DNA from: Lycium barbarum
Taxonomy: Eukaryota > Streptophyta > Magnoliopsida > Solanales > Solanaceae
Length of the DNA stretch: 64,000 bases
Assembly: GCF_019175385.1 (NCBI RefSeq)
Contig: NC_083338.1
Location: 62,404,884-62,468,883 of the forward strand
Reading direction: 5' to 3'
How positions within the stretch are numbered: the stretch's first letter is position 1; the number at the start of each line of letters is the position of its first letter. Under the pieces are notes generated by a model, which worked only from the letters and a program-made list of their open reading frames with translations, did no database searches and was not told the DNA's origin. Positions 25,801 through 36,900 of the stretch are shown piece after piece. A program made the position numbers and the translations under genes.

Positions 25801-26286
25801 TTCATTAATTTTTTTGTGGGTTTGGGCCATGGATTTGGCCGGCCACCCTCTTAAACGTGGGCCTCATTTTTTTTTCTTTTCATTTTTCTTGGGCCAAACC
25901 GGTTGGTCCCGAGTTGGGCATAGCCCACTGACCTTTCGACCTTAAAACGTCCATATCTCCTTGTACCGACTTCACCTAGGAACCCACGACCTATGGTTGG
26001 AAAGCTAATTCAATTATCTATAACCTCTATCTCTTGGTATGTTTCCACATTCCAAACTTATAGTACCGTTTTTTCCCCTCCAAGTCAGGTCACCCGGAAA
26101 CGTTTTCTTAAAAATATTCGTTTGGAGGGCTTCCACTTTGATTTGGCCCAAGGGTCCTTCATGAGTTGTGTTTAACTTTACATATGTGATTAATATAGCT
26201 TGTCACATGTTCCAAAAAAAATCTTGACGTGTGGGCCCCACCTCAGCTTACAAATAATCCGACGTTCAAAAATACGGGATATAACA
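22806..26286 (-). repeat. 5' LTR of element G (3481 bp)
   Basis: Partner of 15426-18905 at an almost constant offset of 7380. Ends are TGTAACGACC and CGGGATATAACA. The donor-like site is at 24555-24568. Confidence 0.95.
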
Positions 26287-26291
26287 CTGTG

Positions 26292-26677
26292 TTACGGAGT
26301 TATGCTGTGTTCTGGAGTATGCTGTGTTATGGCGCCAAAGACGGGGTGGCGACCATGTTCACCGAGTCCCATAATGGGCCGAATATGATATATGATATTG
26401 ACATGCATGATTTATGTTTCGAAAACAAGCATTTTGGTATTCTGGTTATTGTACTCGTTTTCTGTACTCCTTATTTCAGTTATGATCCTGTTTAATGTAT
26501 TTCATAATTTACATGCTCAGTACATATTCCGTACTGACCCCCTTTCTTCGGGGGGCTGCGTTTCATGCCCGCAGGTGCAGATACTCGCTTTGGTGATCCT
26601 CCAGCTTAGGACTCCCTTTCTGCTGTCTTGGAGAGCTCCGTTGTTCCGGAGTCTAGACTTTTGGTTTGGATCTTATG

Positions 26678-26711
<34 letters not shown>

Positions 26712-27118
26712 GTTATCCAGGGGTACGACGGGGCCCTGTCCCGTCATATTTCGCTATTCGCACTCTTAGAGGTATGTAGACATATGTGTGGGTTGTGTAT
26801 GGGTTCTTTTCAGTTGTGTCTATACGATGTGCTGTGGTATGATGTTCGTCTCTAGTAGCAGCCTTGTCGGCTTGCATACGACATTGATATGTGATGGCAG
26901 CCTTGTCGGCTTGCATATTATTTCATGATACGATTAGTTATGACTCCTCAGGAGACCGTTGATCTGGAAGTATATATATATGATGATGTTACGAACTTTA
27001 GAGTTCCTTTATAAGTTTTCGTATTGTCGTAGTTTCAGTTTGATGTTATATGTAACAGGTTGGTATACGGGTGCCCAGTTCGGGCACCAGTCACGCCCTA
27101 CGGGGTTGGGTCGTGACA
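26292..27118 (+). repeat. Solo LTR F, part 2
   Basis: Resumes after the CTGTG duplication and ends GGTTGGGTCGTGACA, followed by GGTGT (27119-27123). It includes a (TA)n run near 26680-26705, the GACGGG...CCCGTC hairpin at 26727-26745 and two AGCC/GGCT units at 26860-26935. Confidence 0.9.
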
Positions 27119-27123
27119 GGTGT

Positions 27124-27279
27124 CATGCCCGTCTATCTAGGCGTGGTGTTATCATGCATATGTACTTATCATTGAGCATGCATAAGAGCTCAAGTAGCCA
27201 CTGTAACTCTATCGGAGTGACGTAAGGTCGGTAACCTCTAATTACATTATGGAACATCATGATCGTCATGTCTCACCTT
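27124..27279 (-). repeat. Element B 5' LTR, piece 3
   Basis: Contains ACTCTATCGGAGTGACGTAAGG and ATTACATTATGGAACA in shortened form; these match the reverse complement of 48165-48230 in L. It ends at the ACCTT duplication (27275-27279) of LTR K. Confidence 0.85.
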
Positions 27280-27629
27280 TGTTAAACCTCGAAAAATTTC
27301 ATATCGTTGCATAGTAAATAGACTAACATAGGTTGAGGCGTATGCGATGTCCCTACAAGTAAGAAAGGTTACTTAATAGTTCCAATTAAGATTACAAAGA
27401 CATTTGAGGCAAGAAAAGAAAGTTCGATGAAGAATGTAAGGTATAAGTCGTGTTTTAAAAAGGGGTTTGCAAGTACCGAGCTAATGTTGATTTAATAATA
27501 TCTTGAGGAAAGGTTATAATGCTTCTTAGGTTGTTAATGAAGTGCTAAACAAGTGTTAAGAGGGTTCCATAAGGATTGGATATCAAACGAAACGACGGAA
27601 ATAATTTCAGAAAAGTGGAGTTGTACGAC

Positions 27630-27752
27630 CACTTATATGGTCCGTATAACGTTATACGGTCCATATAAGGGTCTGTATTACCCAATAGAAAAGGGTATTT
27701 CCCTGATGGTGAAATACGGTCACTTATACGGACCGTATAAGGGTCCGTATAA
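27630..27752 (+). promoter_or_regulatory. U3 palindrome cluster of LTR K
   Basis: Repeated near-palindromes centred on ACGGNCCGT with TAT/ATA arms. The best one is CTTATACGG-A-CCGTATAAG at 27723-27741, with perfect 9-bp arms. It lies just upstream of the TATA box. Confidence 0.6.
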
Positions 27753-27778
27753 CTCCCGTCAGGCTGAGTATTTTCTAA

Positions 27779-27789
27779 GTATAAATACA
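27779..27789 (+). promoter_or_regulatory. TATA box of LTR K
   Basis: GTATAAATACA about 500 bases into the LTR, followed by a CT-rich stretch typical of a plant 5' UTR (27790-27840). Confidence 0.55.
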
Positions 27790-28920
27790 TGTTCCCACTT
27801 CTAATTTCTCTTTCTTCCAACTTCACCACTTCTCTCAAGGCCTCTAGAAGGTTCCACACACTTCATTTACATAAGTCCAAGGGAAATCAAAGATCAACAT
27901 CATCAATCCAAGGAAATCAAGTGCAAGAAAGCTATCTAGGGTTGCTAGAAGTCAATAAATCTCTTTGGAATTAAAGTTAGGGTTTTCTCCAAGTGAGGCA
28001 ATCCCATCCAAAACCCATTCCTACATAATCAAAGGTGAGTTTTATGATCATTTCATGTTATTAAGAATATTGAATGGTTGAAAGACTTAGATTATGGAAG
28101 AAAGTACAATATGGAGCTCAATGGTGAAATAATAGTATTCTTGAATAGTAGCTTGACATGAATCATAATTTTTGGGGTGTTATGTGTATAATCTTGTTAT
28201 AAATGATATTAATAATATTGGAGAAGCATTATATGAGGATGAATGTGGTGTTGTATTATGGTCATGGTTATAGATGACCTTGAGAGGAAATTTTGAGAAT
28301 TGAATAATGTCGAACTTGTCGAAGTTATTGATTATAGTATTAAAAATGTTGTTATTGATGTTTGGGAGTTGTTATGTCATATGGAGGAAGTTGTAGAAAC
28401 AAGGGAGATGTTTTCCAATTTTCGTTAGCTTTAGCTTAAGCTTAAGTATATTTCCGATTATCTAATCCAAGTACGAATTCTCTTGAATGTAGAGTTGTGA
28501 ACATTGGAAGAAAGCGTTTAATTGATAAAGTTGGAGAGACGTAAATGTTATATCCTGCATTTTCGAACGTCGAATTATTTGTAAGCTGAGGCGGGGCTCA
28601 CACGTCAAGATTTTTTTTGGGACATGTGACAAATTATATGAATCACATATGTGAAGTTAAACACAACTCAAGAAGGACCCTTGGGCCAAATCAAAGTGGA
28701 AGCCCTCCAAAAGGATAATTTAAGGAAACATTTTCGGATGATCTGACTTCTAGGGGCAAAAACGGTATTATAAGTTTGGAATTTGGGAAAACGCCCAGAA
28801 ATAAAAGTTGTGTATAATTGAATTATCTTTCCATCCATAGGTCGTGGGCCCTCATACAATATCGGGATCAAAGGTTATGACCGTTTTACTGAATGAACAT
28901 CCAGTCAGAAAATTAACCCT

Positions 28921-28984
28921 GCGCGAACGCGCCCAAAGGGGGCGCGAACGCGCAGAAGGAATTAATTAACTCTACGCGATCGCG
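28921..28984 (+). promoter_or_regulatory. U3 GC-rich palindromes of H
   Basis: GCGCG-AA-CGCGC occurs at 28921-28932 and again at 28942-28953, and the perfect palindrome CGCGATCGCG at 28975-28984. In the 3' LTR the last palindrome is present twice (34330-34339 and 34351-34360). Confidence 0.6.
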
Positions 28985-29145
28985 ACGAGTATTTTTCCAG
29001 CTGCTTCTGGCAGCTTCTAAACGTTATCAAAAGGGGGAAACCCCCCTCATTTTCAGTTGAAACCACGAAGGAAACACCCCAAAAACTCTCCAAAAATCTG
29101 GAGAGTTCTCCCCAACTCCCCAAACCAAATTTTGCCCAAACCAAG

Positions 29146-29153
29146 TATAAAAT
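29146..29153 (+). promoter_or_regulatory. TATA box of H 5' LTR
   Basis: TATAAAAT about 600 bases into the LTR. A stem CTCTCCA/TGGAGAG (29086-29105) precedes it. The copy in the 3' LTR is near 34522. Confidence 0.5.
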
Positions 29154-30552
29154 CTCAAATTTCAGTCCGGGTAGCGTATAATTATTGGTGCAGAATCAAA
29201 TAACAGTGTGTGGTGGCCTAAATTTAGCGTGGAAAAGTGGAGATTAAGCAATATTAAGGGGAGAAAGGTATGGATCTCTTACTATTTGTGCTAATACTAG
29301 TTTATTTACGAAGAATACGCTATTAAATAATTGTATACTGAGTTAATTAGTTATGAAAGTTGGAAAACAGCGTGTGGGCTGTTTTATGAGATATTTTGGA
29401 GTTGAAAACATTATAATTGATGTTGGTATTGTTGTTGTTGTTGTTGGCTGCTGAATTAAAAATTCGGGCTAGGCATATAAGCAAGGGAGATGCTGCCCAA
29501 ATTTCTATAGACAAATAGTGAATTAAAGAATGCTAAAAGTCTTACTATTGACAATTGGTAAATGTGACCATTTGTAGATTTTGAGCGAAACGGGAATTGA
29601 ATTTGGACAAGCGTAAGACGCAGCTAAGGTATGTAAAGCCTTTCCCTTCATTCTTAGGCATGTTCTGAACATAATAGGCTCGGCCGTGAGCCTTAAATAC
29701 GACTCCGTTCCTCGGAATTCGATATGGAAATCTGCTCCAATTCCTTCAGTAAGATTGAAACCATGTCCTTATAAAATATCTTTAAAATATGCTTTTGTAT
29801 GAAACCTTCCTAAACGGAGTCGGAATACTTCCGAATGATTATGGATGACCTCATAAAGTCTTTTATCAGTAATTTATGTATCTTGCCTCGAGTTGGTCCG
29901 AGGTGGGCCCACGGAGCCCCGATACCCCGTGAATGATCTAAATTGCCTCATTTCCGTCCGTTTTTCACAGGCAACATCTGAACTATCATTTTGAACATAA
30001 TATGACTGTTTTTATATAAATCTCACAATATGGTTTTGATATCTGAAAATCTAGTTCGGGTTATGATCTGTCGTGCCTCCCCAAGTGACGTGTAGGTGCG
30101 TAGTTTGAAAACTATCTGAATACTTGATTCGATCTGCCAGTTGGCCTATTTCTGTTCCGTGGAATCTGTACGACGATTTGTACGTATGTGGTTTTTCATT
30201 AATCAGTTCGTGCATGTGCTATGATTCCTTTCACCGGATCCCGGGCCGGTATGTATATCGTGCGGATGGGCCGCCGAGCCCCATATGTGAATTCTGAAGT
30301 ATGATGTGTCCGGTTTCGGGGTACTGTGGTATATGTCCGTCCCCGGTTACCGAGGATATATTATGAAGTATGATGTGTCCAAGATCGGGGTGCTGTGTTA
30401 TCTGTCCGCCCCCGGGTACCGTGGTTATGTTATGATGTGTGACGGAGATCGGAGAAGAATTTCTGATATCTGACGTATAGTGGTGCCAATGGCAGGAGTG
30501 GCGACCACGTTCCTGTACCCTATGTGTGATTCTGTCTGTCTGTATGATTTAT

Positions 30553-30880
30553 GATTCTGTCTGTCCGTCTGGATTATCTGACCGACGGGTTACGCTTCTG
30601 TCTATCCGTCTGGATTATCTGACCGACGGGTTACGCTTCTGTCTGTCCGTCTGGATTATCTGACCGACGGGTTACGCTTCTGTCTGTCCGCCCGGATTAT
30701 CTGTCCGACTGGCTATGACTCTGTCTGTCCGTCCGGATTTTCTGTCCGACTGGTTATGATTCTGTCTGTCCGTCCGGATTGTCTGTCCGACTGGTTATGA
30801 TTCTGTCTGTCCGTCCGGATTATCTGTCCGAATGGCTATGACTTTGTCTGTCCGTCCGGATTGTCTGTCCGACTGGTTAT
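30553..30880 (+). repeat. 41-bp tandem array in H 5' LTR (8 units)
   Basis: Eight direct units of exactly 41 bp, each with TCTGTCTGTCCGTC-like and TCTGTCCGACTGG-like segments. A matching array lies at 35929-36256 in the other LTR. It produces artefactual long ORFs on both strands. Confidence 0.9.
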
Positions 30881-31030
30881 GATTCTATATGTCCGTATGG
30901 ATTCTGATTTTGTATGTCCGTATGGATTCCGATTCTGTATGTCCGTATGGATTCCGATTCTGTATGTCCGTATGGATTCCGATTCTGTATGTCCGTATGG
31001 ATTCCGATTCTGTATATTCGTAGGGATTCT
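30881..31030 (+). repeat. 25-bp tandem array in H 5' LTR (about 6 units)
   Basis: Units with TGTATGTCCGTATGGATTCC. A matching array is at 36257-36406. The same 25-bp unit appears, reversed, in the LTRs of element I. Confidence 0.88.
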
Positions 31031-31690
31031 GATTATGTCTGTCTGGACCATGATTCTGTCCGTCTGTCGGGACTATGACCCTGTCTGTCCGGCTTATGAG
31101 CCTGTCTAGTATATTTCTGCGCTTCCGGTCCAGATCATGATTTTGTTTCATATATTTCTGCTTTACATACTCGGTACATTTTTGTACTGATCCCCGGTTC
31201 TTTCGGGGGCTGCGTTACATGCCCGCAGGTACAGACGTACTCGGTGACCCGCCGCCAGTCTAGGGCACATGTTCTGCTATCTTGAAGAACTCCTTTTGAT
31301 TTGGAGCATGTACTTCGGTATATACATCTTCTGGTATCTGTATGTTCTGTATGTATGGAAATTCTGGGTACGGCGGGGCCCTGTCCCGTCATATGATTCT
31401 GTATGTATGTTAGAGGCCTGTAGATAGATGTGTGGGTTACGGGTTACATCTGTTCAGGTAGGTACGTACGATTGTATGACGTTATTCGTATGTTAGCCTT
31501 ATCGGCTTATCTGTAAATTTCTGTATGTTCAAGTATATATATGTTTGCGCGCGTGCCGTATCTGTATCGGCCTACTTCTGTAACATCTGGTTGAAAAAAA
31601 AAATCTGTATGATACGAAATTCGGTTAAGTAGGTATGTACGGGTACCCAGCTAGGGTACCAGTCGCGGCCCACGGGGTTGGGTCGTGACA

Positions 31691-31880
31691 GAAGTGGTAT
31701 CAGAGCGGTTAGTCCTCGGAATGTCTACAGGCCGTGTCTAGTAGAGTCTTGTTTATCGATGTGTTGTGCACCACATCTATAAACAGGAAGCTACAGGGCA
31801 TCTAGGATGTTACCCTTCTTTGAATCTTAGATCGTGCGATAGAGCCAGCTGTAGGAAATGAATTCCTTTTTTTATTAACC
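31691..31880 (+). promoter_or_regulatory. Leader of element H: primer site and dimer-type hairpin
   Basis: The primer site TGGTATCAGAGC is at 31695-31706. The hairpin at 31750-31785 has a 7-bp outer stem (TGTTTAT/ATAAACA), one mismatch, a 6-bp inner stem (GATGTG/CACATC) and the 8-base loop TTGTGCAC (31764-31771) that contains the palindrome GTGCAC. Confidence 0.85.
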
Positions 31881-32642
31881 CTTGATTTCAGCTGGAGGAC
31901 GGTATCGACGTAAGACAACAACTGATAATATTGGAAGCTGCACAGTACACAGGTAAGTAATGGTATGAAAGACGTATGCTGGGTGAGGTATTTGAAGTAC
32001 GATTGAAACATAAGTTGAAGATTAAAAAGAAAAATAAACAGGAAAGTGTAGCAGGTGCCATTTGAGTTGGGCATGTGAGGTAAGCCTCGGCATCTTTATA
32101 CTTTTATTTGAAATTGTTAGCCCTGTGTGGCTATGATGTGATATGATATGATATGTATATACGTATATGTGTTGGCCCTGTGAGGCATGGTTGGTATTTC
32201 TTGTGTACAGGTTTCGGATAGTAAGAAATACAGAGGAACCTCTGCCCAAATGTTTCCAGAAATATGGAAGTAAATATATAAATTAAGTACTAAAAGGTCC
32301 CGCGATACTTGTCGGAATTTAGTTTTCTTCTGTCGGTGGTTGGAGAGCACCTTACAGTGATATTTTATCAGATTTCACCGACTATTTGGAGACGGAATTC
32401 GTGGGACGAACACTTAAATCTGTGGCCTGTCTGTAATTGTATGTATTATGAAAGTGAATATCGGAGATTCAGAAGGGCAACATGGTAATTGTATGACTTC
32501 GCCCAGGGTGGGACCCGCTACGAGAATTTTCCGAAAATTTGCTAAGACCCCGATCTGCCCTAAATTACGTGACAAAGGTCGTGAGTGGCGATCAACGAAA
32601 TTATATTAGCCCTAACGCGTCAAAATGCGTGAAAGTTTCGGG

Positions 32643-32695
32643 GTTAAGCGTGCTCAAGCCAGAGCAATTCTGGGATGGGTGACCCCCTGGGAAGT
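32643..32695 (+). other. 5S rRNA-like pol III control region, copy in H
   Basis: Gap-free alignment by eye to my memory of plant 5S rRNA gives 44 of 53 matches: GTTAAGCGTGCT, then a variable middle with AGAG, then GGATGGGTGACC, then CCTGGGAAGT. This covers the internal control region (A-box, intermediate element, C-box). The 5' half of the 5S gene is absent. Confidence 0.75.
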
Positions 32696-33384
32696 AATGC
32701 AAAATTTTGCACAAGTGTAAGTATGATAGATATGAATGAAAATTTGGGGTAATCTAAAGGAAAAGAGAATGTGTGGAGTAATTAGTGCCCTTGCAGGGGT
32801 CGCGCAGAACGAGGCGGACTAAATGGGCAAAAAGAAAAGGTGCAATACCGCTCGGGAAATTGAGCGAATTCGAATAACAGTCAGAGACGTTCGCCAGTAA
32901 GATATTTGTAAATATGTCTGTATGTGTGTATGTGTAAGTGTATGATTTTCATTTGGTGCCCATATGGGTCAAGAGCCAAGTCCCGGCAACTAACGTTGTG
33001 ATAGACGAAAGGTTTCACTAAACCGAATACATGAAACGAAGCGGGGGTGAGGACACAAATGTTGTCAAGGACTAGAAAAAAAACCCTATCTCATTATAAC
33101 TCAGTCTGGTATGACGATGTCTGAAAAAGAAAATGAGTATGGATAGTAGGAAAGATGAAAGATAAGAAGTGTGAATAAGCGGAAGCTCCGAAAGAGTCGA
33201 TAAGCGACACGTGAGACGATTTGTATGACAATTTGACGAACAAGTTTGTGAATGAGTGAACAGATTTCGACGAGATAATCCGTGGTATAATTGTCAGGGT
33301 GAACAATGAAATGTCGACAAAAGGGGAATTTTCGTAAATCACTGGAGCCTTAATAAGAGTGATCTGATTTTAATCAAAACTCTA

Positions 33385-33715
33385 TCTGTTATACTTTTGC
33401 ACCTCTGACTTTGATGAGGTTCTGCCTATTACGCCTCTGTACTTCTAGATCCGATTACGCTTCTGTCTGATATGCCTCTGTATGATTGACTCTGGATACG
33501 AATCTATCTGATGCACCTCTGTACGTTTGATTCTGATTACGAATCTGTCTGGTACATCTCTGTACGTCTAACTATGATCGTGGATCTGTCTGATATAATT
33601 CTAAACGTCTGACTCCGACTACGAATCTGTCCAACATAGTGCAGTACATCTGTCTCAGATTATGGATCTGTCCGATATGCTTTTGTGCGTCTGGCTCTAG
33701 TTATGAACCTGTTTG
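33385..33715 (+). repeat. Degenerate tandem repeat (about 41 bp) in H interior
   Basis: About eight diverged units with GCCTCTGTACGTCT and GATTACGAATCTGTCTGAT-like segments. The reverse-oriented equivalent in element I is at about 40850-41395. Confidence 0.7.
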
Positions 33716-33863
33716 ATGTAACGTGAAATTATGATAACGTTGTAAGGAACCGAGAAGTGTCACAAGAGGTGAAAGATGTTGATGGCAATCGTAACGTTGA
33801 AAGGAATTTTGAAGGAAAGAAAGGAACCTCCCCGAAGTGTCACGAGACCCCTTAAGGTCAATC

Positions 33864-33900
33864 GAACATTCGAGGACGAATGTTCTAAAGGGGGGGAGAA
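33864..33900 (+). promoter_or_regulatory. PPT-side hairpin and polypurine tract of H
   Basis: Arms GAACATTCG (33864-33872) and CGAATGTTC (33877-33885) with a 4-base loop, then AAAGGGGGGGAGAA up to the 3' LTR start at 33901. Confidence 0.88.
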
Positions 33901-36900
33901 TGTTATATCCTGCATTTTCGAACGTCGAATTATTTGTAAGCTGAGGTGGGGCTCACACGTCAAGATTTTTTTTGGGACATGTGACAAATTATATGAATCA
34001 CATATGTGAAGTTAAACACAACTCAAGAAGGACCCTTGGGCCAAATCAAAGTGGAAGCCCTCCAAAAGGACAATTTAAGGAAACATTTTCGGATGATCTG
34101 ACTTCTAGGGACAAAAACGGTATTATAAGTTTGGAATTTGGGAAAACGCCCAGAACTAAAAGTTGTGTATAATTGAATTATCTTTCCATCCATAGGTCGT
34201 GGGCCCTCATACAATATCGGGATCAAAAGTTATGACCGTTTTACTGAACGAACATCCAGTCAGAAAATTAACCCTGCGCGAACGCGCCCAAAGGGGGCGC
34301 GAACGCGCAGAAGGAATTAATTAACTCTACGCGATCGCGCCAGAAGGCAGCGCGATCGCGATGAGTATTTTTCCAGCTGCTTCTGGCAGCTTCTAAACGT
34401 TATCAAAAGGGGGAAACCCCCCTCATTTTCAGTTGAAAACACGAAGGAAACACCCCAAAAACTCTCCAAAAATCTGGAGAGTTCTCCCCAACTCCCCAAA
34501 CCAAATTTTTCCCAAACCAGGTATAAAATCTCAAATTTCAGTCCGGGTAGCGTATAATTATTGGTGCAGAATCAAATAACAGTGTGTGGTGGCCTAAATT
34601 TAGCGTGGAAAAGTGGAGATTAAGCAATATTAAGGGGAGAAAGGTATGGATCTCTTACTATTTGTGCTAATACTAGTTTATTTACGAAGAATACGCTATT
34701 AAATAATTGTATACTGAGTTAATTAGTTATGAAAGTTGGAAAACAGCGTGTGAGCTGTTTTATGAGATATTTTGGAGTTGAAAACATTATAATTGATGTT
34801 GGTATTGTTGTTGTTGTTGTTGGCTGCTGAATTAAAAATTCGGGCTAGGCATATAAGCAAGGGAGATGCTGCCCAAATTTCTGTAGACAAATAGTGAATT
34901 AAAGAATGCTAAAAGTCTTACTATTGACAATTGGTAAATGTGACCATTTGTAGATTTTGAGCGAAACGGGAATTGAATTTGGACAAGCGTAAGACGCAGC
35001 TAAGGTATGTAAAGCCTTTACCTTCATTCTTAGGCATGTTTTGAACATAATAGGCTCGGCCGCGAGCCTTAAATACGACTCCGTTCCTCGGAATTCGATA
35101 TGGAAATCTGCTCCAATTCCTTCAGTAAGATTGAAACCATGTCCTTATAAAATATCTTTAAAGTATGCTTTTGTACGAAACCTTCCTAAACGGAGTCGGA
35201 ATACTTCCGAATAATTATGGATGACCTCATAAAGTCTTTTATCAGTAATTTATGTATCTTGCCTCGAGTTGGTCCGAGGTGGGCCCACGGAGCCCCGATA
35301 CCCCGTGAATGATCTAAATTGCCTCATTTCCGTCCGTTTTTCACAGGCAACATCTGAACTATCATTTTGAACATAATATGACTGTTTTTATATAAATCTC
35401 ACAATATGGTTTTGATATCTGAAAATCTAGTTCGGGTTATGATCTGTCGTGCCTCCCCAAGTGACGTGTAGGTGCGTAGTTTGAAAACTATCTGAATACT
35501 TGATTCGATCTGCCAGTTGGCCTATTTCTGTTCCGTGGAATCTGTACGACGATTTGTACGTATGTGGTTTTTCAGTAATCAGTTTGTGCATGTGCTATGA
35601 TTCCTTTCACCGGATCCCGGGCCGGCATGTATATCGTGCGGATGGGCCGCCGAGCCCCATATGTGAATTCTGAAGTATGATGTGTCCGGTTTCGGGGTAC
35701 TGTGGTATATGTCCGTCCCCGGTTACCGAGGATATAGTATGAAGTATGATGTGTCCGGGATCGGGGTGCTGTGTTATCTGTCCGTCCCCGGGTACCGTGG
35801 TTATGTTATGATGTGTGACGGAGATCGGAGAAGAATTTCTGATATCTGACGTATAGTGGTGCCAATGGCAGGAGTGGCGACCACGTTCCTGTACCCTATG
35901 TGTGATTCTGTCTGTCTGTATGATTTATGATTCTGTCTGTCCGTCTGGATTATCTGACCGACGGGTTACGCTTCTGTCTATCCGTATGGATTATCTGACC
36001 GACGGGTTACGCTTCTGTCTGTCCGTCTGGATTATCTGACCGACGGGTTACGCTTCTGTCTGTCCGCCCGGATTATCTGTCCGACTGGCTATGACTCTGT
36101 CTGTCCGTCCGGATTGTCTGTCCGACTGGTTATGATTCTGTCTGTCCGTCCGGATTGTCTGTCCGACTGGTTATGATTCTGTCTGTCCGTCCGGATTATC
36201 TGTCCGACTGGCTATGACTTTGTCTGTCCGTCCGGATTGTCTGTCCGACTGGTTATGATTCTATATGTCCGTATGGATTCTAATTTTGTATGTCCGTATG
36301 GATTCCGATTCTGTATGTCCGTATGGATTCCGATTCTGTATGTCCGTATGGATTCCGATTCTGTATGTCCGTATGGATTCCGATTCTGTATATCCGTAGG
36401 GATTCTGATTCTGTCTGTCTGGACCATGATTCTGTCCGTCTGTCGGGACTATGACCCTGTCTGTCCGGCTTATGAGCCTGTCTAGTATATTTCTGCGCTT
36501 CCGGTCCAGATCATGATTTTGTTTCATATATTTCTGCTTTACATACTCGGTACATTTTTGTACTGACCCCCGGTTCTTCGGGGGCTGCGTTACATGCCCG
36601 CAGGTACAGACGTACTCGGTGACCCGCCGCCAGTCTAGGGCACAGGTTCTGCTATCTTGAAGAGCTCCTTTTGATTTGGAGCATGTACTTCGGTATATAC
36701 ATCTTCTGGTATCTGTATGTTCTGTATGTATGGAAATTCTGGGTACGGCGGGGCCCTGTCCCGTCATATGATTCTGTATGTATGTTAGAGGCCTGTAGAT
36801 AGATGTGTGGGTTACGGGTTACATCTGTTCAGGTAGGTACGTACGATTGTATGACGTTATTCGTATGTTAGCCTTATCGGCTTATCTGTAAATTTCTGTA

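Larger units (their letters stand above)
15426..26286 (-). mobile_element. Element G, complete insertion, defective inside
   Basis: Two class 2 LTRs (15426-18905 and 22806-26286) flank a 3.9 kb interior. The duplication CTGTG lies at 15421-15425 and 26287-26291. The primer site is next to the right LTR and the purine tract next to the left LTR, both in minus orientation. The interior holds a decayed RNase H-integrase piece (18940-20780) and a non-coding part (20781-22805) shared with H and I. Gag, protease and RT are absent. By eye the LTRs differ at 31 substitutions plus one indel in about 3480 bp, so this is a young insertion. Confidence 0.95.
27280..28545 (+). repeat. LTR K, part 1 (class 1, U3 and first exon-like part)
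   Basis: Starts TGTTAAACCTCGAAAAATTTC, shortened to its first bases, right after ACCTT. It includes a palindrome cluster (27630-27752), a TATA box (27779-27789), a CT-rich leader and a donor-like CAAAG-GTGAGT at 28034. Element H interrupts it at 28546. The matching ACCTT copy is at 56844-56848, so K spans 27280-56843 with later insertions and a deletion. Confidence 0.85.
28546..31690 (+). repeat. 5' LTR of element H (3145 bp)
   Basis: Starts TGTTATATCCTGCATTTTCG, ends GGGTCGTGACA. It contains GC-rich palindromes (28921-28984), a TATA box at 29146-29153, a donor-like AAGGTATGTAAAGC at 29626-29639 and two tandem arrays (30553-31032). It lacks a roughly 20-bp segment between CGCGATCGCG copies that the 3' LTR keeps. 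Confidence 0.95.
31881..33863 (+). other. Non-coding interior of element H
   Basis: No gag or pol resemblance in any frame. An acceptor-like TTGATTTCAG is at about 31881-31890. A domain shared with G and I spans about 32040-32760, and the 5S-like segment is at 32643-32695. A degenerate tandem repeat of about 41 bp lies at about 33385-33715. Confidence 0.8.

Noticed and set aside
30553..31030. CRISPR-like regular repeats
   Set aside because: Direct tandem units with no unique spacers, in a plant retrotransposon LTR.
32643..32695. Functional 5S rRNA gene
   Set aside because: Only the 3' half is recognisable; the 5' half and a T-run terminator at the end of the gene are missing.
36261..36767. 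168-codon minus-strand frame with NPYGHTESESIRTYRIG repeats
   Set aside because: Translation of the 25-bp array in the LTR of H; the same array in the other LTR (30885-31151) gives a shorter frame.
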